Of a stretch of 64,000 bases of DNA, positions 8,655 through 17,011 are shown in pieces (position 1 is the first letter of the stretch; each line of letters starts with the position of its first letter). A program made the position numbers and the translations under genes. The stretch is taken from positions 682,001 through 746,000 of the forward strand of contig NZ_CP113925.1 of assembly GCF_029392015.1 (NCBI RefSeq), written 5' to 3'. This DNA comes from Bifidobacterium sp. ESL0728. Its GTDB lineage: Bacteria > Actinomycetota > Actinomycetes > Actinomycetales > Bifidobacteriaceae. The notes beneath the pieces were generated by a model. It was not told where the DNA came from, ran no database searches, and saw only the letters and a list, made by a program, of their open reading frames with translations.

Positions 8655-8780
8655 GCGATGAAAATCAGTGTTTTGCCTGTGAAATCCTGATTTCCATCGC
8701 ATGTTCAATTGAACATGCGAGCATACTCACGATTGCGGGCTTAATTCGCTGATTTTCCTCGCATGTTCGATTGAACATGA
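8655..8780. repeat. Palindromic intergenic repeat, copy C
   Basis: Begins GCGATGAAAATCAG at 8655, five bases after the CPBP stop. The palindromic core appears twice, CATGTTCAATTGAACATG at 8700-8717 and CATGTTCGATTGAACATG at 8762-8779, 62 bp apart. It is very similar to copy A for over 100 bases. Confidence 0.9.
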
Positions 8781-8823
8781 CCGTATGCAGTTGGGCTGGG
8801 CTCTGTAGCCGGAAATCTTTCGC

Positions 8824-10725
8824 TTAGGACTCAGGCTTGCTGTTGTTGGCGATTTGCTTGGCCTTCCAGTCGGTGTGATCCAGACCGAGGGTGGCGGCGC
8901 CCGTTCCGTAGCGCTCGCGGACGGCGTCCAGCACGGTTTCGGCGGTGCGGATGCGTTCTGCGCGCTCTTTCCGGTTTTCGGAAGGTTCGACATCGCTGTG
9001 CGTCTGCGCGTTCCCTGTTGGTTGAGGATTCCCATCCTGTCGACCGATGGTTGTGTGCGCACTTGTGTCGTGAATCTTCTTCAGTGACTCGTTGGCTTCG
9101 TTATGATTGTTGTGCTCAGCGTTGCCGGTATTGCAAACGTTATGCGTATTGCGTGCGTTGCCGGTATTGCCGGCGTTATGAGTATTGCGTGCGTTGGCAA
9201 TGTTGCCGGCGTTGTTGCGCTTGCCGCCTCCATCGCTCTGATTGCTGCCATCGGCATTGACGTTGTCGCTATCGCTGCTGTGGTTTGCAGCGGGACTGTT
9301 GACTGCAACAGGGCCGTCGCCTGCAGCGGGACTGTCGTTTGCAGCAGGACCGTTGTTGGTAATGGGGCCGTCGCCTGCAACGCTGCTGTTGACTGCAGTG
9401 GGGTTGTTGACTAAAGCGTGGCCGTTGTTCGCAACAGGGCCGCTGCCTGCAGCGGGACTGTCGTTTGCAGCAGGACCGTCGTTTGTAATGGTGCCGTCAC
9501 CTGCAGCGGGGCCGTTGCCGCTGTTGCTTTGCCCGCTCCTATTGCCAGCCCCGGAATCGCCGTCCAGCAAATCGTCAATCGTCAGCTGCACGGGGGTGGA
9601 GCCTTTGGCACTCAGCGAGCTTGCGCTGACACCGGTAAGCCGAATCTCACGCGGCAGGGGAGTGTCGTCGCCCGCGTCGGCCGGCATTTTGAGCATGGCT
9701 TTCAGCAGTGCGACGGATTCGGGGTACATCGTCGCAGCGGTGTCGATAGGCCGTTCGAGCGTGTGCGATTTGGTGGAATAGCTCAGGTCGGCAAACCGCA
9801 GCTTTACCGTCACCGTCCGCGCCACCAAACGCTTCTGCCGCAAGGCGTGCGTCACTTCGTTGCTGCAATGGTGCAGCAGTTCGCGCACCTCTTCAAAATT
9901 GCGCGTGTCCTGCTCAAAGGTGATTTCCGCGCCGATGGACTTTTCCGGCGCGTGCGTGACGATGGGCCGTTCGTCCTGTCCGCGGGCCGCAAGGAACAGA
10001 TTGTGCGCGGTGATTTTCGAATGTGTCGCCAGCAGCAGCGCCGGTTCGTCCATCTTGGCGAGGTCGGCCACGGTTTTGACGCCCCATTCGTTAAGCCGCT
10101 TTTCCAGCGACGGCCCGATGCCGGGGATTCCGCGCAACGGCATCATCTGCACGAACTCGGCGTGCCGTGCCTTCGGAATCAGCAGCATCCCGTCCGGTTT
10201 GGCGTTGGTGGAAGCCATCTTCGCCACGAGTTTGTTCGCCGCGATGCCCACCGAGCAGGTGATGCCGAATTGCGTCGTCACCTGCGCTCGAATCCACGCA
10301 CCGATGGTGCTCGGTGACTTCCAGCGCAACAGCGCGCTCGAAACGTCCATATAGCCTTCGTCGACCGAGACCTGCTCGATCTGGTCGGTGACCTGCCGGA
10401 ACACGTTGTCGAAAATCTTCTTCGACATTTCTCGGTAATACGGCATGTCGACATTGACATACGCGCCGCCCGGACAAAGCTGCTTCGCCCGAGCCATCGG
10501 CATCGCCGAGTTGACCCCGTATCTGCGCGCCTCGTAATTGGCCGCCGACACCACGCTGCGAGGCCCCTCCCAGCCGATAATGACAGGATGGCCGCGCAGC
10601 TGTGGCTTCCGTGCGATTTCCAGCGAGGCGTAGAAGGCGTCCATGTCGATATGCAGCACTGTGCAACCGGTCTCGTCGTGACCCCAGTCGCGTTTAGCGG
10701 CGGCGTTCCTTGGTGCTGTGCTCAT
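8824..10725 (-). CDS. dinB: DNA polymerase IV (DinB) with a long low-complexity insert
   Basis: Y-family translesion polymerase of 633 residues; about 350-420 is usual. HIDMDAFYASLE (catalytic Asp27) and SVDEGYMDV (Asp122, Glu123) are the metal-binding motifs. The helix-hairpin-helix RGIPGIGPSLEKRL is near residues 198-211, followed by the little-finger domain to about residue 370 and a possible clamp-binding QLTIDDLL at 380-387. Residues ~390-585 are a repetitive Asn/Gly/Ala/Pro/Ser stretch. The protein then resumes with ETVLDAVRERYGTGAATLG, a segment normally found close behind the clamp motif in actinobacterial DinB, so the stretch is an insert and not a simple tail. The start is the ATG at 10725. 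Confidence 0.92.
   Translation of the reverse strand: MSTAPRNAAAKRDWGHDETGCTVLHIDMDAFYASLEIARKPQLRGHPVIIGWEGPRSVVSAANYEARRYGVNSAMPMARAKQLCPGGAYVNVDMPYYREMSKKIFDNVFRQVTDQIEQVSVDEGYMDVSSALLRWKSPSTIGAWIRAQVTTQFGITCSVGIAANKLVAKMASTNAKPDGMLLIPKARHAEFVQMMPLRGIPGIGPSLEKRLNEWGVKTVADLAKMDEPALLLATHSKITAHNLFLAARGQDERPIVTHAPEKSIGAEITFEQDTRNFEEVRELLHHCSNEVTHALRQKRLVARTVTVKLRFADLSYSTKSHTLERPIDTAATMYPESVALLKAMLKMPADAGDDTPLPREIRLTGVSASSLSAKGSTPVQLTIDDLLDGDSGAGNRSGQSNSGNGPAAGDGTITNDGPAANDSPAAGSGPVANNGHALVNNPTAVNSSVAGDGPITNNGPAANDSPAAGDGPVAVNSPAANHSSDSDNVNADGSNQSDGGGKRNNAGNIANARNTHNAGNTGNARNTHNVCNTGNAEHNNHNEANESLKKIHDTSAHTTIGRQDGNPQPTGNAQTHSDVEPSENRKERAERIRTAETVLDAVRERYGTGAATLGLDHTDWKAKQIANNSKPES
8971..9558 (-). 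repeat. In-frame repeat tract inside dinB
   Basis: Encodes degenerate six-residue units of the type GPAAND/SPAAGD (18-nt period, about a dozen copies), then NTGNARNTHN-type units. No stop codon interrupts it. Confidence 0.8.
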
Positions 10726-11110
10726 GCCCCCATTCTAATTGCCGGCTTGCATCGTTCTTGCCGATTGTGAAAACTGAAATTCGTTAAAACACTAGATAAC
10801 GGCAATCCGTAATTCCAGCCCGTATGAATGGCAGGAGAGTCCAGACCGAGGCCGTTTTATAGATTATCGACAAATGTCCAATTATCAGCTAAGTCAGGAC
10901 TGTTCCTTCAACAAATTCCATTGGAGTTTGGCATACGTTGGGAACATATAAACTGCGTGGAAATTCTCCGATATGTTCGAAATATCAATTTCAGATCAAG
11001 TTGTTTCGTTATTATTTATCCTCTTACCGTTTTCTCTTACGGTTGTCGTTGTTTATTATGTCACGTTGCAAAAAAGCACTTCGATTACTGGTCATTGTGG
11101 TGTAATTTAG
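10726..11110. other. Divergent intergenic region dinB / EamA transporter
   Basis: 385 bases, AT-rich from about 10870 to 11060. It must contain promoters for both genes, but I cannot assign elements with confidence. The open frame at 10828-11166 overlaps the transporter start and looks non-coding. Confidence 0.45.
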
Positions 11111-12142
11111 ATGATTATGCCGTCGTCTTCTTCATCATCTTCTCCTTCGCCTCAAAGCGCGCCTGAAAAGCCGCGTTCCGCACGTATCGAGCCACGAGGT
11201 TCACGTTTGGATGCCATATTCAATCGGGTTCCGGTAGTCCTTATCATCATGGGCGAAGGTTTGATGATTTACTTGGCCACTTCTGTCGCCAAGCTTGCAT
11301 TTACCCAGCTCGACCCGTTGCTTGCGGCATGGTACCGCATCGGTTTCGGGGCTGTTCTCATGATGATTTGGCGTCGACCATTTTCGAAGGTGAAACGTGC
11401 CGGCCTGCCCCATACTTCGCGTGATTGGTGGATTGTCGCGCTCGCGGGTATTTCCGTGATGCTTATGAACACGCTGTTTTACTTGGGCATGAGCAACATG
11501 GACATCGGCATCGCGGTTTCGATAGAATTCATCGGCCCACTCGGTGTCGCCGTTTTGACCGGCCACAGCTGGCGCGAACGCCTTGGCATCATTCTCGCGG
11601 CAGGCGGCGTGGTGCTTTTGGCCGGCGTGTCGTTCGCAAACCCTGCCAAATACCCGCATTTCATGATCGGCCTTATCGCCATCCTCATCGACGGCGTGAT
11701 GTGGGGCTGCTATATCGTCTTCGGTCGCATGGTCGCCCAGCGCTCGAATCCACTCGATTCGCTGGCGTTGAGTATGTTCATCGGCTGGCTGATTCAGTCC
11801 GTTTTCCTCGCTGTTCCGGCGGTTAAAGGGGTTATCAGCCCCAAGCCGGGCGCGACGTGGGCGCGCAGCGAATTCGGTTCGTTGAAGCTGCTAGGCGTGA
11901 TGTTCTTCGTTTCGGTTTTCGCCTCATTCGTTCCTTATATCATTGACCAGGTTATTATGCGCCGCATCTCTTCCGCGCGTTATTCGGTCATCCAGGCGAT
12001 CAACCCGGTGATGGCCCTGCTGGTTGGCTTGATTATCGGTGAGATTCCGACCGCTGGCGATTTGGCCGGCGTCGCACTGGTCATCATCGCTGTGGTGGTT
12101 ACGTTCTCCGGTCATCGTCAGCCTGATCCGGAAACGATGTAA
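11111..12142 (+). CDS. EamA/DMT-family transporter, RhtA-like
   Basis: A 343-residue inner-membrane protein with about ten hydrophobic helices arranged as two EamA repeats. Segments such as YRIGFGAVLMMIWRRP, SIEFIGPLGVAVL and RISSARYSVIQAINPVMALL resemble the RhtA (threonine/homoserine exporter) branch of the drug/metabolite transporter superfamily. The first ~35 residues are a Ser/Pro/Arg-rich cytoplasmic leader. The ATG at 11111 is the first in frame and has no strong Shine-Dalgarno. Substrate unknown; amino-acid export is an inference from the branch. Confidence 0.8.
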   Translation: MIMPSSSSSSSPSPQSAPEKPRSARIEPRGSRLDAIFNRVPVVLIIMGEGLMIYLATSVAKLAFTQLDPLLAAWYRIGFGAVLMMIWRRPFSKVKRAGLPHTSRDWWIVALAGISVMLMNTLFYLGMSNMDIGIAVSIEFIGPLGVAVLTGHSWRERLGIILAAGGVVLLAGVSFANPAKYPHFMIGLIAILIDGVMWGCYIVFGRMVAQRSNPLDSLALSMFIGWLIQSVFLAVPAVKGVISPKPGATWARSEFGSLKLLGVMFFVSVFASFVPYIIDQVIMRRISSARYSVIQAINPVMALLVGLIIGEIPTAGDLAGVALVIIAVVVTFSGHRQPDPETM

Positions 12143-12433
12143 AGCCGGGATGTCATATATCCTTCTGATTTTTCCTATTGTCGTTGTCAGCTTCGAAAAC
12201 GATGGAAAAGTTGAATACTGTATGTCGTTCTAATCGTCCCACTCGTCGTAGCCGGGTCTGGAAACGATGCAAAATGCTAGGAAGCCCTATGCGTCGTAGG
12301 CTAGGCCTTTGCCCTTGTCAGATTCGGAATGGGTGTTGAAGCGATTGGGACACGAGCGAGATTCGGAGTGGCGTGCGTCGTCGGATACTGTTATAGTATT
12401 CAAATGTTGCGCTCGCGTATGCGTTCGCAGCTC

Positions 12434-12520
12434 GGAGCTGTGCCTGAGTGGCCGATAGGGGCACCCTGCTAAGGTGTTAACTGCGCAAGCGGTTCGAGAG
12501 TTCGAATCTCTCCGGCTCCG
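12434..12520 (+). tRNA. tRNA-Ser(GCT)
   Basis: Class II tRNA of 87 nt. The acceptor stem GGAGCTG pairs with CGGCTCC, the discriminator is G, the anticodon loop CTGCTAA gives anticodon GCT, and the T arm is GAGAG-TTCGAAT-CTCTC. The long variable arm is present. A TATAGT -10 candidate is at 12392-12397; no good -35 is seen. Confidence 0.95.
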
Positions 12521-12802
12521 CGAATAGGGCTTCCGGGGTTTTCCTTGGAAGCCTTTTCCATGCGGTTCCCCTGCAATTGCAAGGGTTTCCGGCTTTCCGT
12601 GAAATACGGCGTTGTTGTCAGTATAACCCATAAATGGCTAGGAATACTCATAGTTAGGCTACGTTTTAGGGTACGCGTCTGGCCGGAAGGATCAGTGCAG
12701 AATCCCGGCAATGCTCATGCTGTTGGCAAAGCTACAGAGCGAGATCGGCGAAGTCGGTTAGCATTTGCTACAGTGGGGATACATAAAGAAAGGTGGCGGT
12801 CG

Positions 12803-13075
12803 ATGACGACGATGGTTTTCGATTCAGCGCAATTCCGTAAGGCCGACACTGAGGCGCGCCGTCAAGGGGCGACGATTCAGGAACTTATCAAGCAGCTTGT
12901 CGCGGATTATGCGAAAAGGACTGAACGTGAATCCCGGCAGACAAGTGTTACGGCCAAATCCGACGCGCTGATGAGCGAATACCGTGACATGCTCAGCCAA
13001 GTACCGTTGGGTACGGAATTGGCGTCGATGAGCGACGAGGACGTCCGAAGGGACTACGAGAACCGTGAAATGTAA
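12803..13075 (+). CDS. Antitoxin of a PIN-type toxin-antitoxin pair
   Basis: A 90-residue protein. The N-terminus MTTMVFDSAQFRKADTEARR and the helix GATIQELIKQLVADYAKR resemble a ribbon-helix-helix/RelB-type DNA-binding dimer. The charged C-terminus (DEDVRRDYENREM) would be the toxin-binding tail. The ATG at 12803 follows AAAGGTGG. The stop overlaps the GTG start of the PIN toxin by 11 bases, the usual translational coupling of such modules. The module lies just behind tRNA-Ser(GCT). The exact antitoxin family is not recognised. Confidence 0.75.
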   Translation: MTTMVFDSAQFRKADTEARRQGATIQELIKQLVADYAKRTERESRQTSVTAKSDALMSEYRDMLSQVPLGTELASMSDEDVRRDYENREM

Positions 13076-13487
13076 GGCATTTCTCGACACCAATATCCTG
13101 CTGGATATCGCAGTGCCCGACAGGCCTATGCATGAAGCGGCGGTGGAACTTTGCAATGCCGTTGCCTCGGGTTCGATTGAAGCCGCCATATGTGCGGGTA
13201 GCCTGAAGGATTTCTACTATGTCTCGCGTCACGGCATCGGTGACGATGCGGCGAGAAGGCGTTGGATTCGCTGGCTGATGGCCATGTTCGAAGTGGAAGG
13301 GCTTGACAGTCTGATTTGCGATGGGGCTGAACGCTCGGATGAACCGGACTTCGAGGATGGCATCATTCGTGCTTGTGCCGAACGTTGGCACGCTGACTAT
13401 ATCGTGAGCCGCGATGTCGCCGCCTTTGCTCGTTCCTCTGTTCCGCGGGTGGATACCGCCCAGTTGCTGGACAGGCTGTATTCATAA
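13065..13487 (+). CDS. PIN-domain ribonuclease toxin (VapC-like)
   Basis: A 140-residue PIN protein. The N-terminal FLDTNILLDIAV supplies the first catalytic Asp. Further acidic positions are in EPDFEDGIIRACAE and the late DYIVSRD motif, which together form the Mg2+ site of the family. The start is a GTG at 13065 inside the antitoxin gene. Expected role: sequence-specific RNA cleavage held in check by the upstream protein. A hairpin terminator shared with the convergent acetyltransferase gene follows at 13561. Confidence 0.85.
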   Translation: MKCKAFLDTNILLDIAVPDRPMHEAAVELCNAVASGSIEAAICAGSLKDFYYVSRHGIGDDAARRRWIRWLMAMFEVEGLDSLICDGAERSDEPDFEDGIIRACAERWHADYIVSRDVAAFARSSVPRVDTAQLLDRLYS

Positions 13488-13560
13488 CTCGTGTATGGAT
13501 GCACGTTGGCGTGTTGTTGCTCTTAATTTCGTCTGAACCGCGTTGGCTACAGCCCCACTG

Positions 13561-13593
13561 AATAGGGTTGCGGCAGCCGCAGCAAACCCTATT
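13561..13593. terminator. Bidirectional terminator
   Basis: AATAGGGTT-GCGGC and GCAGCAAACCCTATT form a hairpin between convergent genes (PIN toxin on plus, acetyltransferase on minus). Confidence 0.7.
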
Positions 13594-13599
13594 GCGCTT

Positions 13600-14265
13600 T
13601 CAGCGAGATGGGTCTTGCTTGCCGGCTTCTTCCTCCCGTCGTTCCCACTCCTCCCTCGTGATTACCCGCAAAATGGCGTCATAGCTGCGGTCAATAAGCG
13701 GGAAGTAGTCGCTGTCCTTGCGGCACACCGCTTGCATGCCGCAGTGCTCCATCACCTTGCCGGAAGCGGGGTTTTCGACGTAGTGCCCGCCCCACACGGC
13801 ATTGCAGCCGAGGTCTACGAACGCGTGCCGGATCATCGCCTGCAGCGCCTCGGTCATCAGGCCCTGCCCCCAGAACGGCCGGCCGATCCAGTAGCCGAGC
13901 ACCCGGTCGCCGTCATAGTGGGCGAGTGCCCGTTCCATCGCGGCTTCGTCGACGCCTTCGAACAAACTATGAGCGTCAATGGCCTCTTGTACGAATTCGC
14001 CGGCATGGTCGCCCGGCTCGGCTTTCTTAAGCTCGATGGCCCCGATTGGCTCGTCGTCGCCGCCACGCCGCGTAATGGCATAGTTCTCATCGCCCGTGAA
14101 GACGTTATCAAGGGTGTTCATGCTTTCCTCGACGTTGCGATGCGGCATCCACCCGCAGCGAATCCCGATTTCGGGGTCACAAGCGTAACGGAAAAGGGAT
14201 TCGGCCTCGTGCCGGTCGCCGTGTTTCCAAGGTCTCAGAACGAGTCGTTCGGTGGTGATTTGCAT
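13600..14265 (-). CDS. GNAT N-acetyltransferase, RimJ/RimL type
   Basis: A 221-residue acetyltransferase. It starts with the typical MQITTERLVLRPWKHGDRHE. The acetyl-CoA region is GYWIGRPFWGQGLMTEALQA (R/Q-x-x-G-x-G/A loop), followed by NPASGKVMEHCGMQ, as in the RimJ/RimL (Acetyltransf_3) group that modifies ribosomal-protein N-termini or small amines. The middle contains a slightly longer acidic segment (EGVDEAAMERALAHYDGDR). Single gene; substrate not inferable. Confidence 0.85.
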   Translation of the reverse strand: MQITTERLVLRPWKHGDRHEAESLFRYACDPEIGIRCGWMPHRNVEESMNTLDNVFTGDENYAITRRGGDDEPIGAIELKKAEPGDHAGEFVQEAIDAHSLFEGVDEAAMERALAHYDGDRVLGYWIGRPFWGQGLMTEALQAMIRHAFVDLGCNAVWGGHYVENPASGKVMEHCGMQAVCRKDSDYFPLIDRSYDAILRVITREEWERREEEAGKQDPSR

Positions 14266-14848
14266 AGCATTATTGTAAACGGCAAGCGCGAGGTTGGAAT
14301 GGCCGGGATGTCGCTTGCTTTGGGAATATGCGATGTAAGCGGCAAATGCGACGGTTGGAATGGCCGGGATGTCGCCGGCCTTGGAAGCGTTTCATTTTAA
14401 GCGGTAAAGTGGCGAAGCGGCGAAGCGGTAGTCACGTAAGCCGCCGTGGGCGGTCGCGGAAGTTGGGGAGGGGGAAGCGTGGCATTGAAAAGCGCTGGAA
14501 GGTTTCGCTGGCAGGTTTCATGGGAATTGAAAGATTCCGCTGGTGCCTCGGGTTGTATGGGGAGCTGAGGTACACCCTTGTCCTCTGCTCCTTAGTCGGC
14601 CAGTCTAGCAGACGTTTTGCCCGAAGCGGTTCAAAATCCATGGTTTGATATTTTGGATTAGAAACTTTCACATTTGAATTATCGGAATCGGATATGCATT
14701 TAACGGCATAAACGGCGGAAATCTGCGGTTTCGGAAACCAGTAGTGGCTCGTAGTCAGGCAACCAAGAAATTTTGACATTGTGCCCGAGCCTAAAAGTAC
14801 AGTGGAATTATTGGTACATTTTCATTTCGAGGAACCGGAGGGGCATCG
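14266..14848. other. Intergenic region with tandem repeat, GNAT to YigZ
   Basis: 583 bases. The first ~130 hold a ~61-bp tandem repeat (separate entry). Further on, GGAGC...GCTCC around 14562-14593 could form a weak hairpin. No gene is seen. Confidence 0.5.
14277..14405. repeat. ~61-bp tandem direct repeat, two copies plus a partial
   Basis: Units start AAGCGGCAA and contain GGTTGGAATGGCCGGGATG (14293-14311 and 14354-14372). Copies begin near 14277 and 14337, and a third start (AAGCGGTAAAG) follows at about 14399. Confidence 0.8.
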
Positions 14849-15493
14849 GTGGGCAGCGAACGCAACGACATCATTGACGGGTTTTCCACGATTGCCAACT
14901 CCGCCAGCGCGCCCGCAGAGGATTCGTTCATCGAGAAGAAGTCCGAATTCATCGGCGACGCCTGCCATATCGAGACCTTGGACGAGGCACTCGCGTTTGT
15001 GCAATCCGTGCGAGAGAAGCATCCGAAAGCCCGCCACGTCGCCTTTGCGGCCATTCTCGGTGCGGCTGAAGGCTCGGCCAGGGAACGGATGAGCGACGAC
15101 GGGGAACCAAGCGGTACAGCGGGCAAGCCTATTCTCGACGTCATCCGCATGGGCAAACTCACCGATTGCGTCATCACCGTCACCCGTTATTTCGGCGGTA
15201 TTCTGCTTGGCTCAGGCGGTTTGATCCGCGCTTATTCCACAGCTGCGTCGATGGCGGTGAAGGCGGCGGATATTAAGCGGATCGTGCCGATGCAGCATTA
15301 CCGCGTCGTGCTGGAATACCCGTGGCTGGGCCGTTTCGAGCAGTTGCTTGCACAGGCCGGCGGCAAGGAAGAGACCAAGGATTTCACCGACCGCGTTGCC
15401 ATGAGTTTTACTCTTCCTTCGGTAAACGCCGACGATTTCGAGTCACGTGTCCGCGAGGCGTTCAACGCTCAGGCAAGGTTGTTGCGTCTCTGA
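14849..15493 (+). CDS. YigZ/IMPACT family protein
   Basis: A 214-residue protein of the UPF0029/IMPACT family. SFIEKKSEFIGDA starts the family core, followed by the signature DDGEPSGTAGKPIL and VTRYFGGILLGSGGLIRAYS around residues 80-125. The C-terminal ~70 residues match the DUF1949 (EF-G domain IV-like) half. The start is the GTG at 14849 behind CCGGAGGGG. The biochemical role is not established; the family is linked to translation control or peptidase-like activity. Confidence 0.9.
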   Translation: MGSERNDIIDGFSTIANSASAPAEDSFIEKKSEFIGDACHIETLDEALAFVQSVREKHPKARHVAFAAILGAAEGSARERMSDDGEPSGTAGKPILDVIRMGKLTDCVITVTRYFGGILLGSGGLIRAYSTAASMAVKAADIKRIVPMQHYRVVLEYPWLGRFEQLLAQAGGKEETKDFTDRVAMSFTLPSVNADDFESRVREAFNAQARLLRL

Positions 15494-15764
15494 CGTTGGG
15501 TTGCAGTAGCAGCGAAGCGAATTCAATGCATTTTTATTGTTGTCTTTTGCGGTTGCTTGATATTGAATATCAGGAATGTCGTAATTTCGGGGATTTAAGA
15601 ATGTCGACTTTTACTGGGGCGGCAGGGAAGACTTTGATTTCGGTTTTTGGCCTTTTCTGCTGCGCTTTATGGTATTGATGTGTGAGCATTCCGATTGTCA
15701 CGTTCAATCTTGTAGACGCATTTTGTCTCAATCGTGATTCTCAGGCTCGCGTTAAGCTGGAACC

Positions 15765-16652
15765 ATGAGCGAAATGGATCAGGACGATATGAGTCAAGGG
15801 ATGGGCGAACCGCCGGTTGACGAGGCTTCTCTTGGTGGGGCAGAGCCTTCGGAACAGTCAGATATGGCCGGCGGCGACGAAGAACAGCAATTCTCCGACG
15901 AGCGAGACGACGATTTTGACGATGCCTCGGATGATTTCGATGATGCCAACGATGATGATGACGGTTCATCGGATTCGGATGATTACAGTTCTGGTGAGAG
16001 TCTGAATTCCAACGATTCTGATGATTCCGCCGATTCCGGCGGCGACGATGACACTGGTGACGGTAATTTCGAGCCGCTGACCGACACTTACGAGGAACTC
16101 CGGCATACGGAGGATTCCGCCGAACTGAGCGCCGCCGCGCGCAAGCCGTTGCCTCCCAAAGCCAACCAGGCTGCCTTCTCCCGTGCCACGGCACTGCTTG
16201 AGGCAGTGGCTGGCAACCAGCATACTCCGCTCGAAGATCGCATTTTCCTGGCCGAGACCATGCCGTTCCCGAACATTCTGGTCAAGCTTTCCGAGGACGG
16301 CAACGATGACGTCCGCAAGGCCGTCGCAGCCAATACCGCTGACAAGAACTGGCTGGTCGGCAGGCTCACCAAAGACAAGGTGGGCAAGGTGCGCGAAGCC
16401 GCGCTGCGTAACCCGCAGACCTCATGGAAGATGCGTCTTGAGGGTGCACAGAACCCCGAAACCACTGCCGATACGCTCGATTTCCTGAGCAAACTAGGGG
16501 TTGAATCCGAGCCGGACGCCCCCACGATTCTTTCGGCAATGGTTCGTCGCGCTGTGGCGCTCAACCCGAACTGTTCGCAGGCCACTCTGGCCAGACTCGC
16601 CGAAGACGCTTCGACCGACGTCCAGCACGCCGCCGCAAGCCGGATGGGCTGA
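15765..16652 (+). CDS. HEAT/LRV-like repeat protein with a strongly acidic N-terminus
   Basis: A 295-residue protein in two parts. Residues ~1-105 are very acidic and low-complexity (long Asp/Ser/Glu runs such as DDDFDDASDDFDDANDDDD), probably disordered. Residues ~125-295 carry helical repeats of the kind LVGRLTKDKVGKVREAALRN and VRRAVALNPNCSQATLARLA with recurring A-x-N-P-x-x, the hallmark of variant leucine-rich (LRV) or HEAT-like repeats. No catalytic motif. A protein-interaction scaffold is an inference. The long inverted repeat at 16666 follows 14 bases after the stop. Confidence 0.7.
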   Translation: MSEMDQDDMSQGMGEPPVDEASLGGAEPSEQSDMAGGDEEQQFSDERDDDFDDASDDFDDANDDDDGSSDSDDYSSGESLNSNDSDDSADSGGDDDTGDGNFEPLTDTYEELRHTEDSAELSAAARKPLPPKANQAAFSRATALLEAVAGNQHTPLEDRIFLAETMPFPNILVKLSEDGNDDVRKAVAANTADKNWLVGRLTKDKVGKVREAALRNPQTSWKMRLEGAQNPETTADTLDFLSKLGVESEPDAPTILSAMVRRAVALNPNCSQATLARLAEDASTDVQHAAASRMG

Positions 16653-16665
16653 GGGACTTGTGCCA

Positions 16666-16743
16666 GCAACAAGACAATCCTGTTAGTTTTCGTACGTTTT
16701 GAGGCGATAAAGTGTACGTTTTCTAGCAGGATTGTCTTGTTGC
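16666..16743. terminator. Long inverted repeat (21-bp arms) after the acidic repeat protein
   Basis: GCAACAAGACAATCCTG.TAG at 16666-16686 and its inverse at 16723-16743 match at 20 of 21 positions, with a 36-base AT-rich loop that contains CGTACG. It may be a terminator or a small mobile-like palindrome; there is no T-run directly after the 3' arm. Confidence 0.6.
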
Positions 16744-16827
16744 TCGCATAATCCGAGGCGGGAGAGTCCACATGAGTCTCCGCTTCGTAGCATGCATTGC
16801 CATACGACTACCGGCGATTTCGCCGCG

Positions 16828-16856
16828 TTGCGATTAGTCAGGGGCTTAGGTACAAT
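16828..16856 (+). promoter_or_regulatory. Promoter of the rplM-rpsI operon
   Basis: TTGCGA (16828-16833), 17-bp spacer, TACAAT (16851-16856). This leaves a leader of about 150 nt before rplM, long enough for regulation. Confidence 0.7.
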
Positions 16857-17011
16857 GGTGAGTTGTTGTGTTTCCCTAGAGGGGTCCTTCAAAGCGCTTT
16901 CCCACTCGCACTAGGACTTTCAGGGAGCCCACGGATAAAGCGGTCGGAAAGGCATCATCGTAAGGTTTTGCCGATTTGGCCGGGAACACAATATAAAGAA
17001 AAGGTACACTC

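Noticed and set aside
6157..8780. Composite transposon around the AbiEi-like and CPBP genes
   Set aside because: The flanking repeats carry no transposase and no target-site duplication is visible; reported as a repeat-bounded cassette instead.
10828..11166. 112-residue frame before the EamA gene
   Set aside because: Overlaps the transporter start, has no ribosome-binding site and a composition typical of AT-rich non-coding DNA.
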